The notes beneath the pieces are model-generated. The model ran no database searches, was not told the origin of the DNA, and saw only the letters and a program-made list of their open reading frames with translations. The position numbers and the translations under genes are program-made. Shown piece after piece: positions 1 to 14,700 of a DNA stretch of 64,000 nucleotides (positions within the stretch are counted from its first letter, which is position 1; each line of letters starts with the position of its first letter). Origin of the DNA: Gavia stellata (taxonomy: Eukaryota > Chordata > Aves > Gaviiformes > Gaviidae). Location of the stretch: assembly GCF_030936135.1 (NCBI RefSeq), contig NC_082594.1, positions 130,796,668 through 130,860,667 on the forward strand, written 5' to 3'.

Positions 1-2586
1 CTCTCTTCCACCTCCTACAAAACATTTTCTCAGAAGTTACAATGAGGCAGGTTTGCTGTGGAATAGGAGCTTTAAGAATTGTTTTCAGGGATACATTCAT
101 AGAATGATGGCAGCCCAAAGCAAAAGGAGACAGAAACAAAGGTTAATCCAAGTAAGTTCAGACATCAGACTCGTACTTTTAAACCTGAAGGAAAAACTGT
201 CTGTGAAACACACCGATTTGTGGAAGCCTACGACAACAGCAAATCCTAAGAGTTCATATCCCCACACCCATCTACCCAACCCAAACACTTACCATTTAGT
301 TCTAGAAGAATGAAGAGCACTTTGCTTGGCACCAGAGGCAGCTATGGTCTGAGTTACAGCTGTGCTGCACAAACATCCTCAAATACAATACTATCTCTCT
401 CCCTCCACATACGTCTCTTGGTTTGGTCTACAGATGGCCAGGGAAACTATGTTGGCATATGACAAGCTAATTGTGCTTCGATACATCCCCTTCTAGAAAG
501 ATGCTGGAACTGCCAACATAACCAGTGCGAGCAGATCCTAGCAGTACTAAAAATAAGCTTTTGCCAAAACTAGGCTGCCTCTGGCCCAGGAAACCATTTG
601 CATCTTTCTAGCCAGAGTCTGCCACCGAGTGTTGCAAACACAGGTGCTCAGGCCATGCAGAGGGGCTTTTGTTGTTAGCGATCTGCCCATCCCCAAGACT
701 CAATTAGTGCAAACCCAGCAAATAAGAGTAGCCGTTTTCCAGCATAGGTCTGTCAAGATGCACTCCAACAAACACTACACACCTCTGGGAAAGAAGGAGC
801 AGCTTGTATAGTCACCCCTCAGCTATCAAAGACCACATAATGTGCAAAGAGGGGTACTGTCCCTTGCCTCACCACAACTCCCATCTTGAAATCCTTGGTT
901 CCCAAGTCACCCTCAAATGACCGGACAGCACCTCATAACCAGATGTATGCTGCAATGCACACTATAGGTTGGAGGATTTTGAAGCAGATGAATTAAAGAT
1001 ACGAATTTAAACTTTAAAAAACAAACAGGAAAGGAATGCAGTTCAATATCTACTTGGGGAATGGGGCAGGTTGGTGTTGTCTCAGCTCAGTGCACTTTCC
1101 CAGGTGCTTGGAGAAGAGTCCAAGCTCAAGTTGGTATTTGCATTGGCATACGTAAAATCGCTGGCAACAGTGCATAGAAAGGAGCACTGATATTCACGCA
1201 AACAAAGCATGAAAGGATGCAAAGCAGAGCTTAGTAGAGTTTACGGTAGCTTTGAGGTTACAGTACTAGGAAAAAGCCAGTCAGCCTATTTTCCAAACCC
1301 ATAAAATGCTCTAATATATGCCACTTTCTCCGGTGCTCCATGAACACCCTCTCATGAGAGGAGAACTGCATTATTACCACTGAACAGGGAAAGGGGAAAA
1401 GAATCTTCAAAAGGAGCAAACTGTGTAGTTCTTAACCACCTCCTCCCGAAGGAGCACATAAACACAGCAAGCCAAGCAATCCCAAGCAAATCTAGGGGAC
1501 CCCTGCAAAGCTATGTGATTAGGGTCAGATTCATCTTTGCCTTCTCAGCCTTGCTGCCTGGTTTCCTCAACCCTTGCCTCATCTCAGATTTGTCACCACA
1601 GATTTCGTAGCTGTAGCAAATTTATCTGGAGAGGGGTGCTTGCCTTATGCGATCAAAGCTGGTCAGGTGGTCACAGTCACTTTTCCCATCCCAATAACAC
1701 AGATAAAACTAACTCTCAATGAGCCCTTCAGCATTTCACCCATTTTTAAAGCAAGGGTCTTGCCTCAGGATTCATATTTTTACAAGGTTACTCTTGCCAA
1801 CACCAGATCTAGCTCCTACTCTGGCAGAAGTCTGCTGGGAGTTGGGTAAATGAAAAAAAAGAAAAAACAAAGACCACTCTATACCCTCCTCTCAGTCAGT
1901 TAAGAAGTGTAGCACCAGCTTGGGTGAGGCGTATTTAAAAAAAGCATTCAAAAAGATCAGCCCAGGCAGGGTGAAAAGGTATGGTAAAGTAGCCCGCCCT
2001 TCTCAGCAAAAGATTGGGGAAAAGCCATACTGAAAAATATTGGGAAGAACTAAACATACTTTTTTGAGGCGGGGCGAATGAAGAGAAAGAGTGGGAAGTA
2101 CTGAAGTAACATTCAAAGGTTGGAGAGGAGTAAAGTACCCTGTAGGTTATAAAAAACACAATAATGTAGAGGTCAAAGGACAAGATATTGCTTTTCCTTT
2201 TTTCCCCCCATTGAATTTACATTCTGCTTACTGAAAGAGATAATTCTGAAGGAAACTTGTCATCAGGATAACCTGCTCAAGGCCTCCACACCTCAAACTT
2301 AAGAGATCTGCACACCTTTTCCCACCCCAAAAAAAACCAAACAAAAAAAAATAATCCCAAAACAAACAAAAAAAAAAAAAACAGAAAGGAGAGCTCAAAA
2401 AAACCCAAACCCAAACATGATTGGACAATCCTTGGAAGAAGCATTACATTTTGTTGGAGAGAGGTCAAGAAAAAAATTAAAAGGATGAAGGGGTGGAGTA
2501 AAAAAAAAAAAAGAAAAAAATCAAGAGGCCTCTCTTTCCTTATTTGGCGACAAGCAAGTGCAAGAAAGTGTTCGTTGGGGTTTTGT
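1..2586 (-). other. NAA50: Probable NAA50 3' UTR and downstream flank
   Basis: No coding sequence is recognised. The NAA50 stop is at 2587, and mammalian NAA50 has a long 3' UTR, so much of this may be transcribed from the minus strand. I found no AATAAA on the minus strand (TTTATT as written), so the cleavage site may use a variant signal or lie outside the window. An A-rich belt at about 2310-2520 would be a U-rich stretch in the UTR. Confidence 0.4.
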
Positions 2587-2767
2587 TCAGTTGTCGGTCT
2601 TTTGCACATCTGCGTTCTGGCCAAGACAAGGGGCTTTGAGGTTTTTCTGCAGCACGTGAGCATCTGCGGGCTCTATCCTCTTGTAGTAGTTTTTCTTCGT
2701 CTCGATGATCTCAAAGCCAAACTTTCTGTAGAAGTCAATTGCGGACTCATTGCTGATCTGGACATGC
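2587..2767 (-). CDS. NAA50: NAA50 coding exon 5 (last, with stop)
   Basis: 181 nt, residues 111-170 and TGA at 2589-2587. It opens [19 protein letters not shown] after acceptor tcccag. His112 is its first complete codon. It continues through the [10 protein letters not shown] segment to the [10 protein letters not shown]-terminus. Confidence 0.96.
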
Positions 2768-5700
2768 CTGGGACAGAAAGGAGGATAGAGAGACAGGTAT
2801 CAGAGCTTTCTGTGGTACAGTATTCTGCCCCTGTGCTCAGAACGGTCAAAGACAAGGGAAGAGAAGTAGCTATCTAGATAGAGACAGGAACGATAGTGTA
2901 AGTTCAGGACTGGTAATTTTGGTCTTCCCAAATCAATCCCAAGCTAACACACAGCTCCTGGATGGCCTGCAGCAATCATTCTGAGAAGTGGCAAGTATTT
3001 CCCCTCAGTAAAGCTCTTTTAAGGAACACAAATAGCAGAAAGACTCTGAAGCATTACTAGCTCAGTAATTTCAATTTTTCTTAATCTGGAAGTGACAGAT
3101 ATTTTGTGGAAATATATAACAAAGTTTCACTGTGCAGCCAATTTTAACTTCCTGTAGCGTCACTTCTTAGATGACCAAACCAGTTGTCTGAGTGATGATT
3201 GCTACAGGCTGCAACCCAAAACTGGTGATGGTGTTTGATACAATTTTAACTCCTCGCTCACTTCGAACTACCCCTCTCTCCTCGCAAACAGCTATGGCAG
3301 CACAAAGAAGCCCTATGGGCTTACAAAGTCCTTTCCCCTTTTATCTATCTCCCCCAGAGTTTTACAGGTCTTGCTAGCATTTTTCAAGAGTTTCAAGGCC
3401 TCCAAAACAAACAGCCATCAGTTCTTCATTCTAAGTGACTAGGACATTTATTTGCACAAGTTCTTGCAAAAAAAAAAAAAAAAAAGGATTATGTTTGGCT
3501 CAGCAAAAGGCATTCATTAAACACTCCCAAAATTCAGTGGACACTGCACAAGCTCATGAATCACTGTCATGACAACATGCTGCATAACCATAGAACCAAA
3601 GCAACTCTGGAAGCAACAGCAAAACAAAACAAAAGATCTTAGTGTTAAGCCCAATAAACACCAAATAGCTAAAAGGAAACTTCATAATAACGACAAATTT
3701 AGCCGCTGGTATCAAATTGGGTGCTAAGCTGCATAATATGTTCAGATAGAAGATGCACAAGCAACAGACATAGTAATAAAAATCAATGGGCCACTAAAAG
3801 AACTTTGTTATGCCCAACTTCAGGGGCTATTGTCATCCCAGAAAACTACTCTGGGAAGTGGAAAGAAGGATTATGAAGGATTTCTTTTTTGCATTAAAAA
3901 CAGCACTCAGTTCCTTCACTGTGCACACAGTACAAAAACAAAATGAAAGCCTGTGCCAACTAGCAGGCATCTCAGAGAGACTTCATTATCACTTCTTCTG
4001 AGGCAGGAGAGCAGGAATACAAGCAAAATGCAGCTTTACTCGAACTTATCTTTAAAACACCTGATCCTCCTACAGAGATGGCACAAAGCTACAACAGTAG
4101 AGGTCTTGGAAGACTTTGCACCTCCTTGGCAGAGGTGGACTAAGCTTGAGGAGAAAGTCACTCCATTTACAATGTACAAAACACTCCTCACCAAGCATAT
4201 TCAACAGTCCTGGCAAGAGTTCAGGGTGCAGTTCTGTGGCAGCGTTAAGTCCATCCAAGCCGTACCTGCTGTGGGACTCTCCCTACCAGTGCACCGTGCT
4301 TGTACTGGTATAAGCAAGCAGTGACGGACAAGGAAGAAGCTGGCTCAGAGAAGCGATCTGGCCAAAAACTGCATCAGCTCACTTGGTATTCACAGACACC
4401 AATGCAAAGGAAGAAGCAGAAGTGTGCAGCCAGCAGTGAAGGCGAAGCAAAGCTTTGGCATCTCTGGATTTCAGGCTCTATTTCCATGGGGATCTATAAA
4501 GATGGCAATGCTCTTTTAAGCAGCCCTGTCCTCTATCCCAGTGCTTGTTCTCATGTCTGCACTATGCCAAGTGCTTATGTAGACATACAGTTGATTTAAA
4601 AAAAAAAAAAACAAACCACAAACCCAAAAAACACACTAAAACAAAAAAACACCCAGAAACAAAACCAAAACCAGCTTCCCCAGCTGGGTCAGGTCATTGA
4701 CCTAGTTTACTGTGTTGCTGCACAAACAGCTGACCTGGCACAGTGCAAGAATGGGAATAAGCAGTTGGGTCTTGCTACTGAACGAGAACCTAGAGTGGCT
4801 GCGAGCACCTCTGAGCTGATGTTCTAACCTACACAGTTGTGTCATAAAAAGACAGACAGCAAATGTATCAAAACTGCATGCAAGACATGCAGTATTTTCC
4901 ATTCTGAGGACGACACTGTATGGTAAAAAAATTCTTTCACAAAAATTTTTTTAATCATACAGCGTAATTCTGCTATAGAACATCATTTTGTAACTGAACT
5001 ACTTTCAAATTCGGCAAATTTGCAGAAGCCCACCTAAAGCAAGCAAGCTTTTGCTTTTCTCAGCATCACACAAGCAGCCCAGAATATGACCCCTAGCTCT
5101 CTTGCTAGGATTTACAAGCTGTCCCATGATCCCACTGAAACACACACTAAAAATGCTCTTGAATCTCCCTCCCTCTGCTCCCGTATACACCTCTATCATC
5201 TCTCCAAAAATGCACGAGTGTAACTCATTTACTTACAGATAGATGTTGTCAAAAGTGCCATCTTTTTCACAGATGTTTAAGACATGATTCAACATTTTAG
5301 TTCCTGCCAAAAGGTAAAGAGATACTTAAGAAAAGCAGAAGTGCACAATCAAGTCTGTACTTAGCTAAGGGCTTTCTTGAGGAGAGGCAGGTTAACTGTC
5401 GGTAGGCTAAAATGACAGAGCTTGTGAGAACTAGGAAAGGGAAATAAAACATGGTGTAGAAGTATTTCACTATCTGACTGCTCACAAGATTTAATTCATT
5501 TTCTCTGGAGGAAAAAACCCAACAGCGCAGAAGCATACGTATAAAGCAGGTTATTTAAATACTGGCTTCAAGGTCTCAAACTCACCTCAAAATATGGTCA
5601 AAACAATGTATAAAGCAGTGAGAGCATTGGTTAAGTTTTTCTAATATGGGCCTAGTAAAATAATTTAAAATAAAATTATCTTTTCATTCCAGTTTGTCAA

Positions 5701-8700
5701 AGCAAACAGGTTACTGTAAGGTCTTGATTAATCTGGCCCATGGATTTGCAACATGGAGAAAAGAACTAATTGCAGTATAACCAGAAAGCAGGTACTACCC
5801 CTGAGCAGCAATAATCAGTAGTGATAAAGACAAAAAAAATGAAAAAACCCTTCATTTGGAAAAGTGAAGAGATAAACCAATGAAGGAATGTTGTGTTCTA
5901 CTTATACATGACTTGCATACTGGCTGCATACCTCTGACAAATTGTTTCATATCTCTGTGCATCAATTTTCACATCTGTAGAAGCAGAGCATTTACATCAC
6001 AGTATGATAATGGGATTAAGATTAAAATAATCTGAAATCCTGAATTAGAAAGTTCTACAAAAAGTCCATTTCTGAAAGGCAGGGAAAAAGGGCACATAAT
6101 AAATCATACTCTTTCCCCAAAGTCCCTTCCAAAGAAATCAGTGGTCTGAAAGTGCCCCATCCTGGTTAAAACTCTGAAAGAGCATTTGGAAGGCTGCACA
6201 GCAGTCTGGTTTCTTTGATGAATCAGATAGAAAAAAAGATCCTCCTTACCTATTCCTAGCCTTCGGTAGGGTGCCAGGCATCCGAGTGTCATGATGTACA
6301 GTCTCTTCTGGTTCTGGGAGTGATCCACCCTACAGCACACTGCTCCCACTGCAATATCATTGAAATAGGCTGCCAGGGAGGGAAACAAAGTGTTATCAGT
6401 CACAAGTCTCAAACTGGACATACAGCTCCTTCATTTATGCCCTGTATCTTCCTTCTTTCCTTCCTTCCTTCCCTCTTCCTAATTCTCCCATCCAGATAAA
6501 ATCATAGCTTGTGGCTAACTTGAGCGAAGTTACCAATGGTGCTTTGACACAGGGGTTGGCTTATCACAGTTCATACCAACTAGCCATGACACCAGGAGGT
6601 AAGCTGGCAGCACGCATCTCTCAAGTTCTCTGCTGTAACAGAAAACATGCCTATTCCCAGTAAAACAGAATCTATTTAGAACACAGATCCTCTGAGGTTG
6701 GGACTGCGGCTTTTTTGAGGTTCCCAAACAGTTGTTTTTCATTATATAAACCAACAAAATAGAAGGATCTGCTATTCAAAACCATTATGGATAGCAATGA
6801 TAAGCACTTCTGCCACCAGAGCCCACAATTACTGGCAAGAACATTTGTACCTAATTTGGCTAGTTCGCCAACCTCCAGTACATCCTTGTAGAACTTGTCA
6901 TTGTAGCTGACAGGAAAAATGACCTGGTTTAGCCTCTTCAGCTGCTTAATGTTGTGTGGCGTCACATCTCCCAGCTCGATCCGGCTACTGGAACAAACCA
7001 AAACATGCTTAACATCTGACACACTGCAAAATTTCTAAGGACACAAAAAAATAATTATTTTATTTATGCTTAGAGAACTGTCCCACCTAATAATCAGTTC
7101 AATACATATTTGAGCTGCAATGTTCAACCCATACAATTAATCTGTTGGTGGCTGATTTAACTCCCAAACCCAATTTCAGTTGGTACTACACAGAAGTTTC
7201 TCAGGCCACACTTAACACTGATGTACCATAGTATATGTGTGGTTTTATTGGGTGGGAGACAGGACAACACTAATCTCTGTAGGAGTATTAGCTTTAATTT
7301 TATCCCATTCATTTCCTCATTGATCATCAAGATCACAGGAAAAAAAGGAAAACAACAACAAGGAAAAGATGGGAAGGACAGGAGGCTAGAATAGAGACCA
7401 AGAAAATGAAGTCCTTATCCATGCTTCAAAGACAGCCTTAATTTTATCACCCGTCAATATAAAGCTTATGCGTGGACAAAGACGAAGTCGTTATTAGACA
7501 TCTGTCTCTAAAAAGCAACAATACTGAGTGCAGCAAACTCCTATTAAACCTGTTAATATGCAAATGTGCCACTGTCAAGGTGATATACGCATCTATTGTG
7601 ATCATCACTGAAGTCATTCTTCCTGTTGACTGAGAGCAGAATCACAACCTTAAAATACCAGTACTGCACTGAATTATACTGAGAAGAAAACAGGCCAAAC
7701 TTCTCCCTTTACTAAGACGTAACTTCCTGACAGAAACACTACATACACAGAAGCAAATTTAAAAAAAAATAAAAAATTAGTTGAGTAGTTGTTCATATGC
7801 CCCAAGCCAATTTCTTGGGTGCAGGTAGACAGTTTTAACAAGGACTACAAGAATGAAAAATAAAAAACCAAGATAATCAAAATCAGAATACGTAGGCAGG
7901 TACAAAGCCAACGCATATCGAGTTAGAAACGCACACAATTCTAGGTTCATCTCAGCCCTGTTTTACTGAATACATACAGGCAACTAGAGTGTTTTCTGCT
8001 CAAACATTGGTAAAGACACTGTTTGCCTTTTTAAAAAAAGTCAAATTCTGTTTTCAAAAGGCAGTTTTCAGAGATCCTTTTATGCCAGGCTTCAAAGTTC
8101 CTTCTAGTAATGTGCAGTAGCTGCTTTCCATCTCCAATGCCTCTTGTGCCTAGGCAGCTTGTTTTTTCAGATAGGTTGATACCTAGGACACAACAGCACA
8201 GATTGACTTAAACAATACAGTGAAAGAAAGAAGATCTAATAACCAACAACTTTTTTCTTCAAGAACTGTAACAAGTAATGCGGAGTATAATCTGTCTCTG
8301 CTTTATTAACTGACCTTTACTATACATCAAAAACCCTTAAATGATTACTACTCCAGATACATCAGTTTTAGTTGTCACTACCAATGATGGGTGATAAATA
8401 TACAATGCTTTCTAGGCACTGTACTGCAGCCTGTGACATTATCAGAAAAAGCTACAGGAATGGAGCCTTTAATGTTTACTACAAGAAGCATAACTTGCCC
8501 TCACACCCACTTTCTCCTTTTCTTTTACAGCAAAGAATACAGTCTTCAGTTCTGCAAAGATATTGAGGATCACCATTGCCCACTCCCTGGTATGACACAG
8601 ATCAGACAATCTCCCTAGTGAGCCCTACAGAAGCTAAACAATTTGTAAGTAGGGCCTACCTTTTAGAGAACCATCTAGCATTAACTAATGGACTACTGAT

Positions 8701-11700
8701 GATTTTGTAATTCTCCCTCAGATTGATATGTTCCAGTTAATTATTCTAACTACTTAGAATTAATGGATGGCATTTACATATTGAACTTTGCCAACTCCAA
8801 AGTCTAACCATTCGTCACACATTTGCCAAAGAGATTAAAAACCCCTCTGGCGTCAAGCATCTCATGGCAGCATGGGTGCTTGCAAATTGTTCCAGGCGGC
8901 TCCTCATCTTCCTCCCACTGCGCTGAACATGTCGATCTATCTTTTCCCCCCCTCACTGCAAGGGCAATTGCTAAGCCATGAATCATTGTAGTTTGCCCCG
9001 AGCTCTGCCCAATTGTACAGCAATCTCTTGAGAGACATCTCACTAGAACTGGACAGTATGTTCTCCAACAGTGATCTCAAGAATGACAGAAGAAGCAACA
9101 GTCTCCATATTCTTGCATCTCATTTATGTAAAAATACCCAGGCATACTACAAGCAACAGCAATGGGATATATTTCTAAAGTTTCTGGCTATAAACCACTA
9201 TATTGTGCTGAAATAGTCTGCAGTATCTCTTTTCTGTGACTCCTGCCACCACCAGCTCTTTGTCTCACAGCCTTTTCCATCTTCTAGATTATTTTTGCTC
9301 TCAAGATTCCTTTCTTCATGTATCACCACTTGTGCAAGCCCCTTTAATAGTTATATTCCAACATAAAATAAGTCCTGAGCTAGTAAGGATGATCTCCTCA
9401 CACCACAGAAGTATTCCTGTTGTAAACAAGCACGCTATCGAATGATAGTAAAGTTATTAGACAGTGGGGTAACTGTAATACTTCGTTTTATGCCCAGCTT
9501 AGCACAGCTGTTCAGCCTAGCATGGCAGGGCTTCTTCAGGCCCTTCTCTCACAAAGGGTAGGAATAAAACTGTGGCATATGGGTTCCCGGATGTATTTGT
9601 GTCTGGGAGAGAGTTTTGCTGGAGTAGAGGACCTCAGTAATCTCATACTAGGAGTGAGGGGAAGACCCAGCAGCCTCTTTTGCTTCAGTCTGCGTCAGAG
9701 TAGAAACCAAAGGGAGCAGGTCTCAACTGCCCAGTTAGATCAGATTAGTTGCAGAGCAGGAGGTCAGTAAGGGAAGAGAAAAACCTCACATTCACACTCA
9801 GTCCCTTGAAAGCCTAGGCCTCTTGTCCAAAAGATTTAACCTTGGTGATACTTTTTTTTGTATCAGTAGATCCAAGCTTCAGTAGATCAGTAATGCTAGC
9901 ATGAACTCTTACGATGAACTGACGGCAAAGTTGTTACAGAGCAAGTCTCTCTTTATACTTGAGCAAAAATCTCTGACATGGACTACTATCAAGTAGTGCA
10001 TTTTCTAATACAATTTTAAAATTCATTAGTTACTAACGCAGCAAGAAATCAGGCTTTAGAAGACAGTCACTACGGAATATTTCTGACGACAGTGCAACAG
10101 GACAAAGATATATCATCAGGGGCAACCAGGACAAGATGGCTGGGAAAGGGACCATGGCCAGAAGATGGACCTTCACCAGGAAGGTCTCAGACAGGGAATA
10201 AATAAATAAGTGCAGAAGCAGAGTCTAAGGCTGCTCGTAGTTGCTGAGCCAAGACGTCACCTCTGTGGCTGGCATCAGGCCAGAGAAACAAGTTCCAGTA
10301 CTAGGTGGTTAAAAGGTGTTGTTGACAGATTTCCTTGAGCCCTTGGGCTCCCCCCTCTCTCTCTCACCACTTGCCACATTCATTGCTGCCTCCTGCCATC
10401 TCCTTCTGCCTGCCTCCTGTGCTCTGTCCCTAGCTGTCTCCTCGTTGCTCGAGAGTTGCACCAGGGCCAGTAATTTATCCTGGAGGATAATATGAAAAAA
10501 GTTTGAGAAACACTGCAGGAAGCATAAATCAATATGCTAAATATGTCTCTTTAAATAGTATGTACTCAAACCATAAATTACCTTAATGTATAGCACTAGC
10601 TCATTAAATCAGCACATCTATTACACACAAAAACTTTTAATAAGTAAAATAAATGAGGACATGGAAAGGATGAACCACATCATGAGAGTTCATCCCTTTG
10701 CCTGAGGACAGCACGGCAAAAGTGTCACTAGGGCCTCGAGTAAAAACGGGAAAGCTGGCACTGCTGCCGAAAGCAGCGGTCTTGCTGTCCCCAAGCCACT
10801 CATTTCCATCCTATTGCTGGCACAAACATTTGTGCAACAATGTGGTGAACCACCCCAATTAAAACTAACCTAGCCAAAAAAAGAAAAGTTTAGTCTTAAC
10901 CCACATCAGTCCCCTGATTGGGTTCACCACACAAGTCTTCTGCCAGCATAAAGAAAAGAAAACAATTGCCAGAGGCAGAACTGGTCGGTTCTTGAGCAGA
11001 AGTGCCAGCCTACCCCGGTTTAAACTGTAAGTACTGTGCAAGAGGAGCACAGGGATCATTCAGCATTGAGATGATTTTGTGCTACACCTTATCACTTACG
11101 GAATAACATGCACTTTGAACCTAAGGACTTAAAACTACCCCAGCCTCAAAAGATCCAAGACAAAGCACCTGTAACAAAGGACACAAAATGGTCACTCCTT
11201 TCTTTCTTTGGAGTAATGGAAATAGCTTTGGGGTTTTCTTGTTTTGTTTGGTTTTTTAATAGCTATTTACAAGTAGACCTCCTTCTTCAAGTTACCTCTC
11301 AGCCAATCAGTAACATAAGCTTACTGTCTTAGCTAAGGTCTGATTAGGCCAGTCCTGTGCATTCCAGCTCAGTACAGGCTGTACCAGAAATACCTATCCT
11401 CTACCGTTGCAAAGAAAAAAATTAAATCATGAGCTCAAATTAGCATATGAGAGAACATAAAGATGTATAAAGAGCCTGAAGCGCCCAGAAGGGGCATGCC
11501 CTTCCTTAACAGATTATTTTATTCTATTATTCCAATAATACTCCTAAGAAGATATGCACTTATTTCTGGCATCCTACATCTCAAATAGCACGCCATGGAG
11601 CATGCAACAGTCAACTGTACTCATCTTAGGCATCAAAGCTTCTGGACCAAGTCAGCTACCCCATCCCATGCAACTGTTTTTAACATGGAGGAATGAGGGA

Positions 11701-14700
11701 CTCTGGCTCATCGTGTCAGGCCTCTTATTACTACCGTGCTCTACAAATCCATACCGTTTCCTAGATGGAATACCAGCTCTCTGAAGCCTCTTAAACATCT
11801 CCCATTGCAAGGCTGTTCCCAAGCTACCATTATTCTCATACTTAGGCTTTCCATCCTAAATGTACTCAATTTCTACCCATATGCTGTCTCTCGTTGCTCG
11901 TTAGCTTCAGTAGTTGATGGTACCAATACACCCTATCCCACATGCTTTTCCAGAGAGCTACCATGACCTCTTTACACTTTCCTTCTTCTAACTAAAGTCA
12001 AGCTCCTGGCCTCCTCCTTTAAGACTGGCTCTTAATTCCTACTATTGTCATACTAGCTCTTCTTTCCACTCCTTCAGATTAATTTTCTTTAAACACGGCT
12101 AACCAAAACTGCTTACAGTACCCTAAATACTTACTATTGCCAGTAAGTTTTCCCCATCTCTACTGGAAGCATTTTCCTGACACATCCTAGGACTACGTTT
12201 GCATTTCTCACAACTGCCACATACTGTGACTCTGTTACTGAGGAAAAAAAGCACTGAGACTTCACTAGTGAAGGGAACCTGGTTTTCACAGAATCACTAA
12301 GGTTGGAAAAGACCTGTAAGATCATCAAGTCCAACCATCAACCAACACCACCATGCCCACTAAACCATGCCCCACAATGCCACGTCCACACGTTCCTTGA
12401 ACGCCTCCAGTGATGGTGACTCTACCACCTCCCTGGGCAGCCCGTTCCAATGCTTCACCGCTCTCTCAGTAAAGAAATTTTTCCTAATATCCAGCCTAAA
12501 CCTCCCCTGGCACAACTTGAGGCCATTTCCTCTTGTCCTGTCACTAGTCACTTGGGAGAAGAGACCAACACCCACCTCTCTGCAACCTCCTTTCAGGTAA
12601 TTGTAGAGAGTGATGAGGTCTCCCCTCAGCCTCCTCTTCTCCAGACTGAACAACCCCAGCTCCCTCAGTTGCTCCTCGTAAGACTTGTGCTCCAGACCCC
12701 TCACCAGCTTCGTCGCCCTTCTCTGGACATGCTCCAGCACCTCAATGTCCTTCTTGTAGTGAGGGGCCCAAAACTGAACACAGGATTCAAGGTGCAGCCT
12801 CACCAGCACCAAGTACAGGGGCACGATCACCTGCTTGCCACACCATTTCTGATACAGGCCAGGATGCCGTTGGCCTTCTTGGCCACCTGGGCACACTGCT
12901 GGCTCATATTCAGCCGGCTGTCAATCAACACCCCCAGGTCCTTTTCTGCAGGGGAGCTTTCCAGCCACTCATCCCCAAGCCTGTAGCGTTGCATGGGGTT
13001 GTTGCGGCCGAAGTGCAGGACCCAGCACGTGGCCTTGTTGAACCTCATACAATTGGCCTGGGCCCATCGATCCAGCCTGTCCAGATCCCTCTGCAGCACC
13101 TTCCGACCCTCCAGCAGATCAACACTCCCGCCCAACTTGGTGTCATCTGCAAAGTTGCTGAGGGAGCACTCAATCCCCTCATCCAGATCATCAATAAACA
13201 TTAAACAAGACTGGTCCCAAAACTGAGCCCTGGGGGACTTCTTTTTTGGTGCATAAGGCTGCTGTTTGTTACAAGCACGCAGTGACACTGCCCAGTGATG
13301 TAGAAGCTGAAGTGAAGAGTGATCCACGAATCTGAATGGAAGAGCGACGTTAGTGAGGTGACATGCAGCACTTACTGAAACAGGATGCATTCCCAAAACA
13401 TCAGCATTAACACTTCTGCTCTTGCATGCCAGTGCCCTAAGATCCTTTGAGCGCTTGCTGGGAAAAACCTCGCACTTTTTGTAGGACCAAATGCAATCCA
13501 ATTAGTTCTACTGCAGCTGCACTCCTCTATCTGCAGCCTACTACAGGGCTGTAATTTGAACGCTGTCTGTTTTTCCTATAATGTCTTAAATTTATACTGG
13601 TGAAAGTAACACAGGCTAAACGAGACATTAGTGTTTTCTTATGCTAAGGCTGCCTTCTGCCTCTTGATGTATACCGAAGGAGAACTGCTATACAGAATGA
13701 CAGCTTAAAAGGAAGCTAATTTCCAGAGTTACAGTTCAAGAGGAAACACAAATTCAGTCCCAGGGAATAGCAAGTCTTGAACACTAGTTTAGAACCAACA
13801 TTAGGGAGAAAAAAGGGGAACTCCGAGTTTCTTAATGCTGTAAGAATCTCAGTCTCATTCAACTTTAAATAGCGCAAGTCTCTCCCCAGAGGGATGTGCC
13901 TGAGTGAAACAGATCTCGGTGTAACTGATAGCTGGGCTCAGGCTTATTGAAGGCATCTGGCATGCTAAATTTAGCAGAGCTGTATCTGCAACTCGCAAAA
14001 CTTACTGAGGTATCGTCAAACAGTCAGGAGAGGGAGCACGGGGGAGAAAAGGGCCCTAACAAATTAGAGGACTTCAGAGAAGGTTTGTCACCCGCTAAGC
14101 GGCCAACTAGCTTTATTGCTTCTATTCTGGCTTCCAAGTCAAAGCAGGAGTCTAGACAGGATAATCCACTCATAAAACAAAACCAAACCAGAGGTATGAA
14201 AGCTATAGACCTGAAGGGTGTGGCTTTGGTTAGATTCAACTCCAAAGCCAAAAGAGCCTCTCTAGTGTTTTGGGGTTGGTTGGTTTTTTGTTGGTTTTTT
14301 TTTTTTCTTTTAAAAACAGATGAGCTGTCTTGCTAGGCGCACAAGTTAGTCTAGTTCTTGTGGGCAGACCGGTATGTTTTCAATTACCTAGAAGATCTGT
14401 GGGCTGTAAATCTACTCTGCTTCACTTGTCAGAAAACCAGAAGGGTAAGTGCAAGCCTAGCATGCAAAAAGTCTTACCAATTTGCTTCTGAGCCCCCCGA
14501 TCTTCTTTAGCCCCACTTACTACTGAAAACATGTATTTGCATGACACCTGATACCCTGCTGGAGCTACCCCCAGCTGTGTGCTGGATTGTAGAAGGGCAT
14601 AGTGATGTACAGCACAAAGCTAAGCGATTCTAGAATCAGAATTAATGGAAGACTTCACTCAAGACTTGTGATTCAAATGGATCTCAGCATGGATAGGTTT

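Noticed and set aside
12450-12986. 178-codon plus-strand ORF
   Set aside because: Antisense of the CR1 reverse-transcriptase reading frame.
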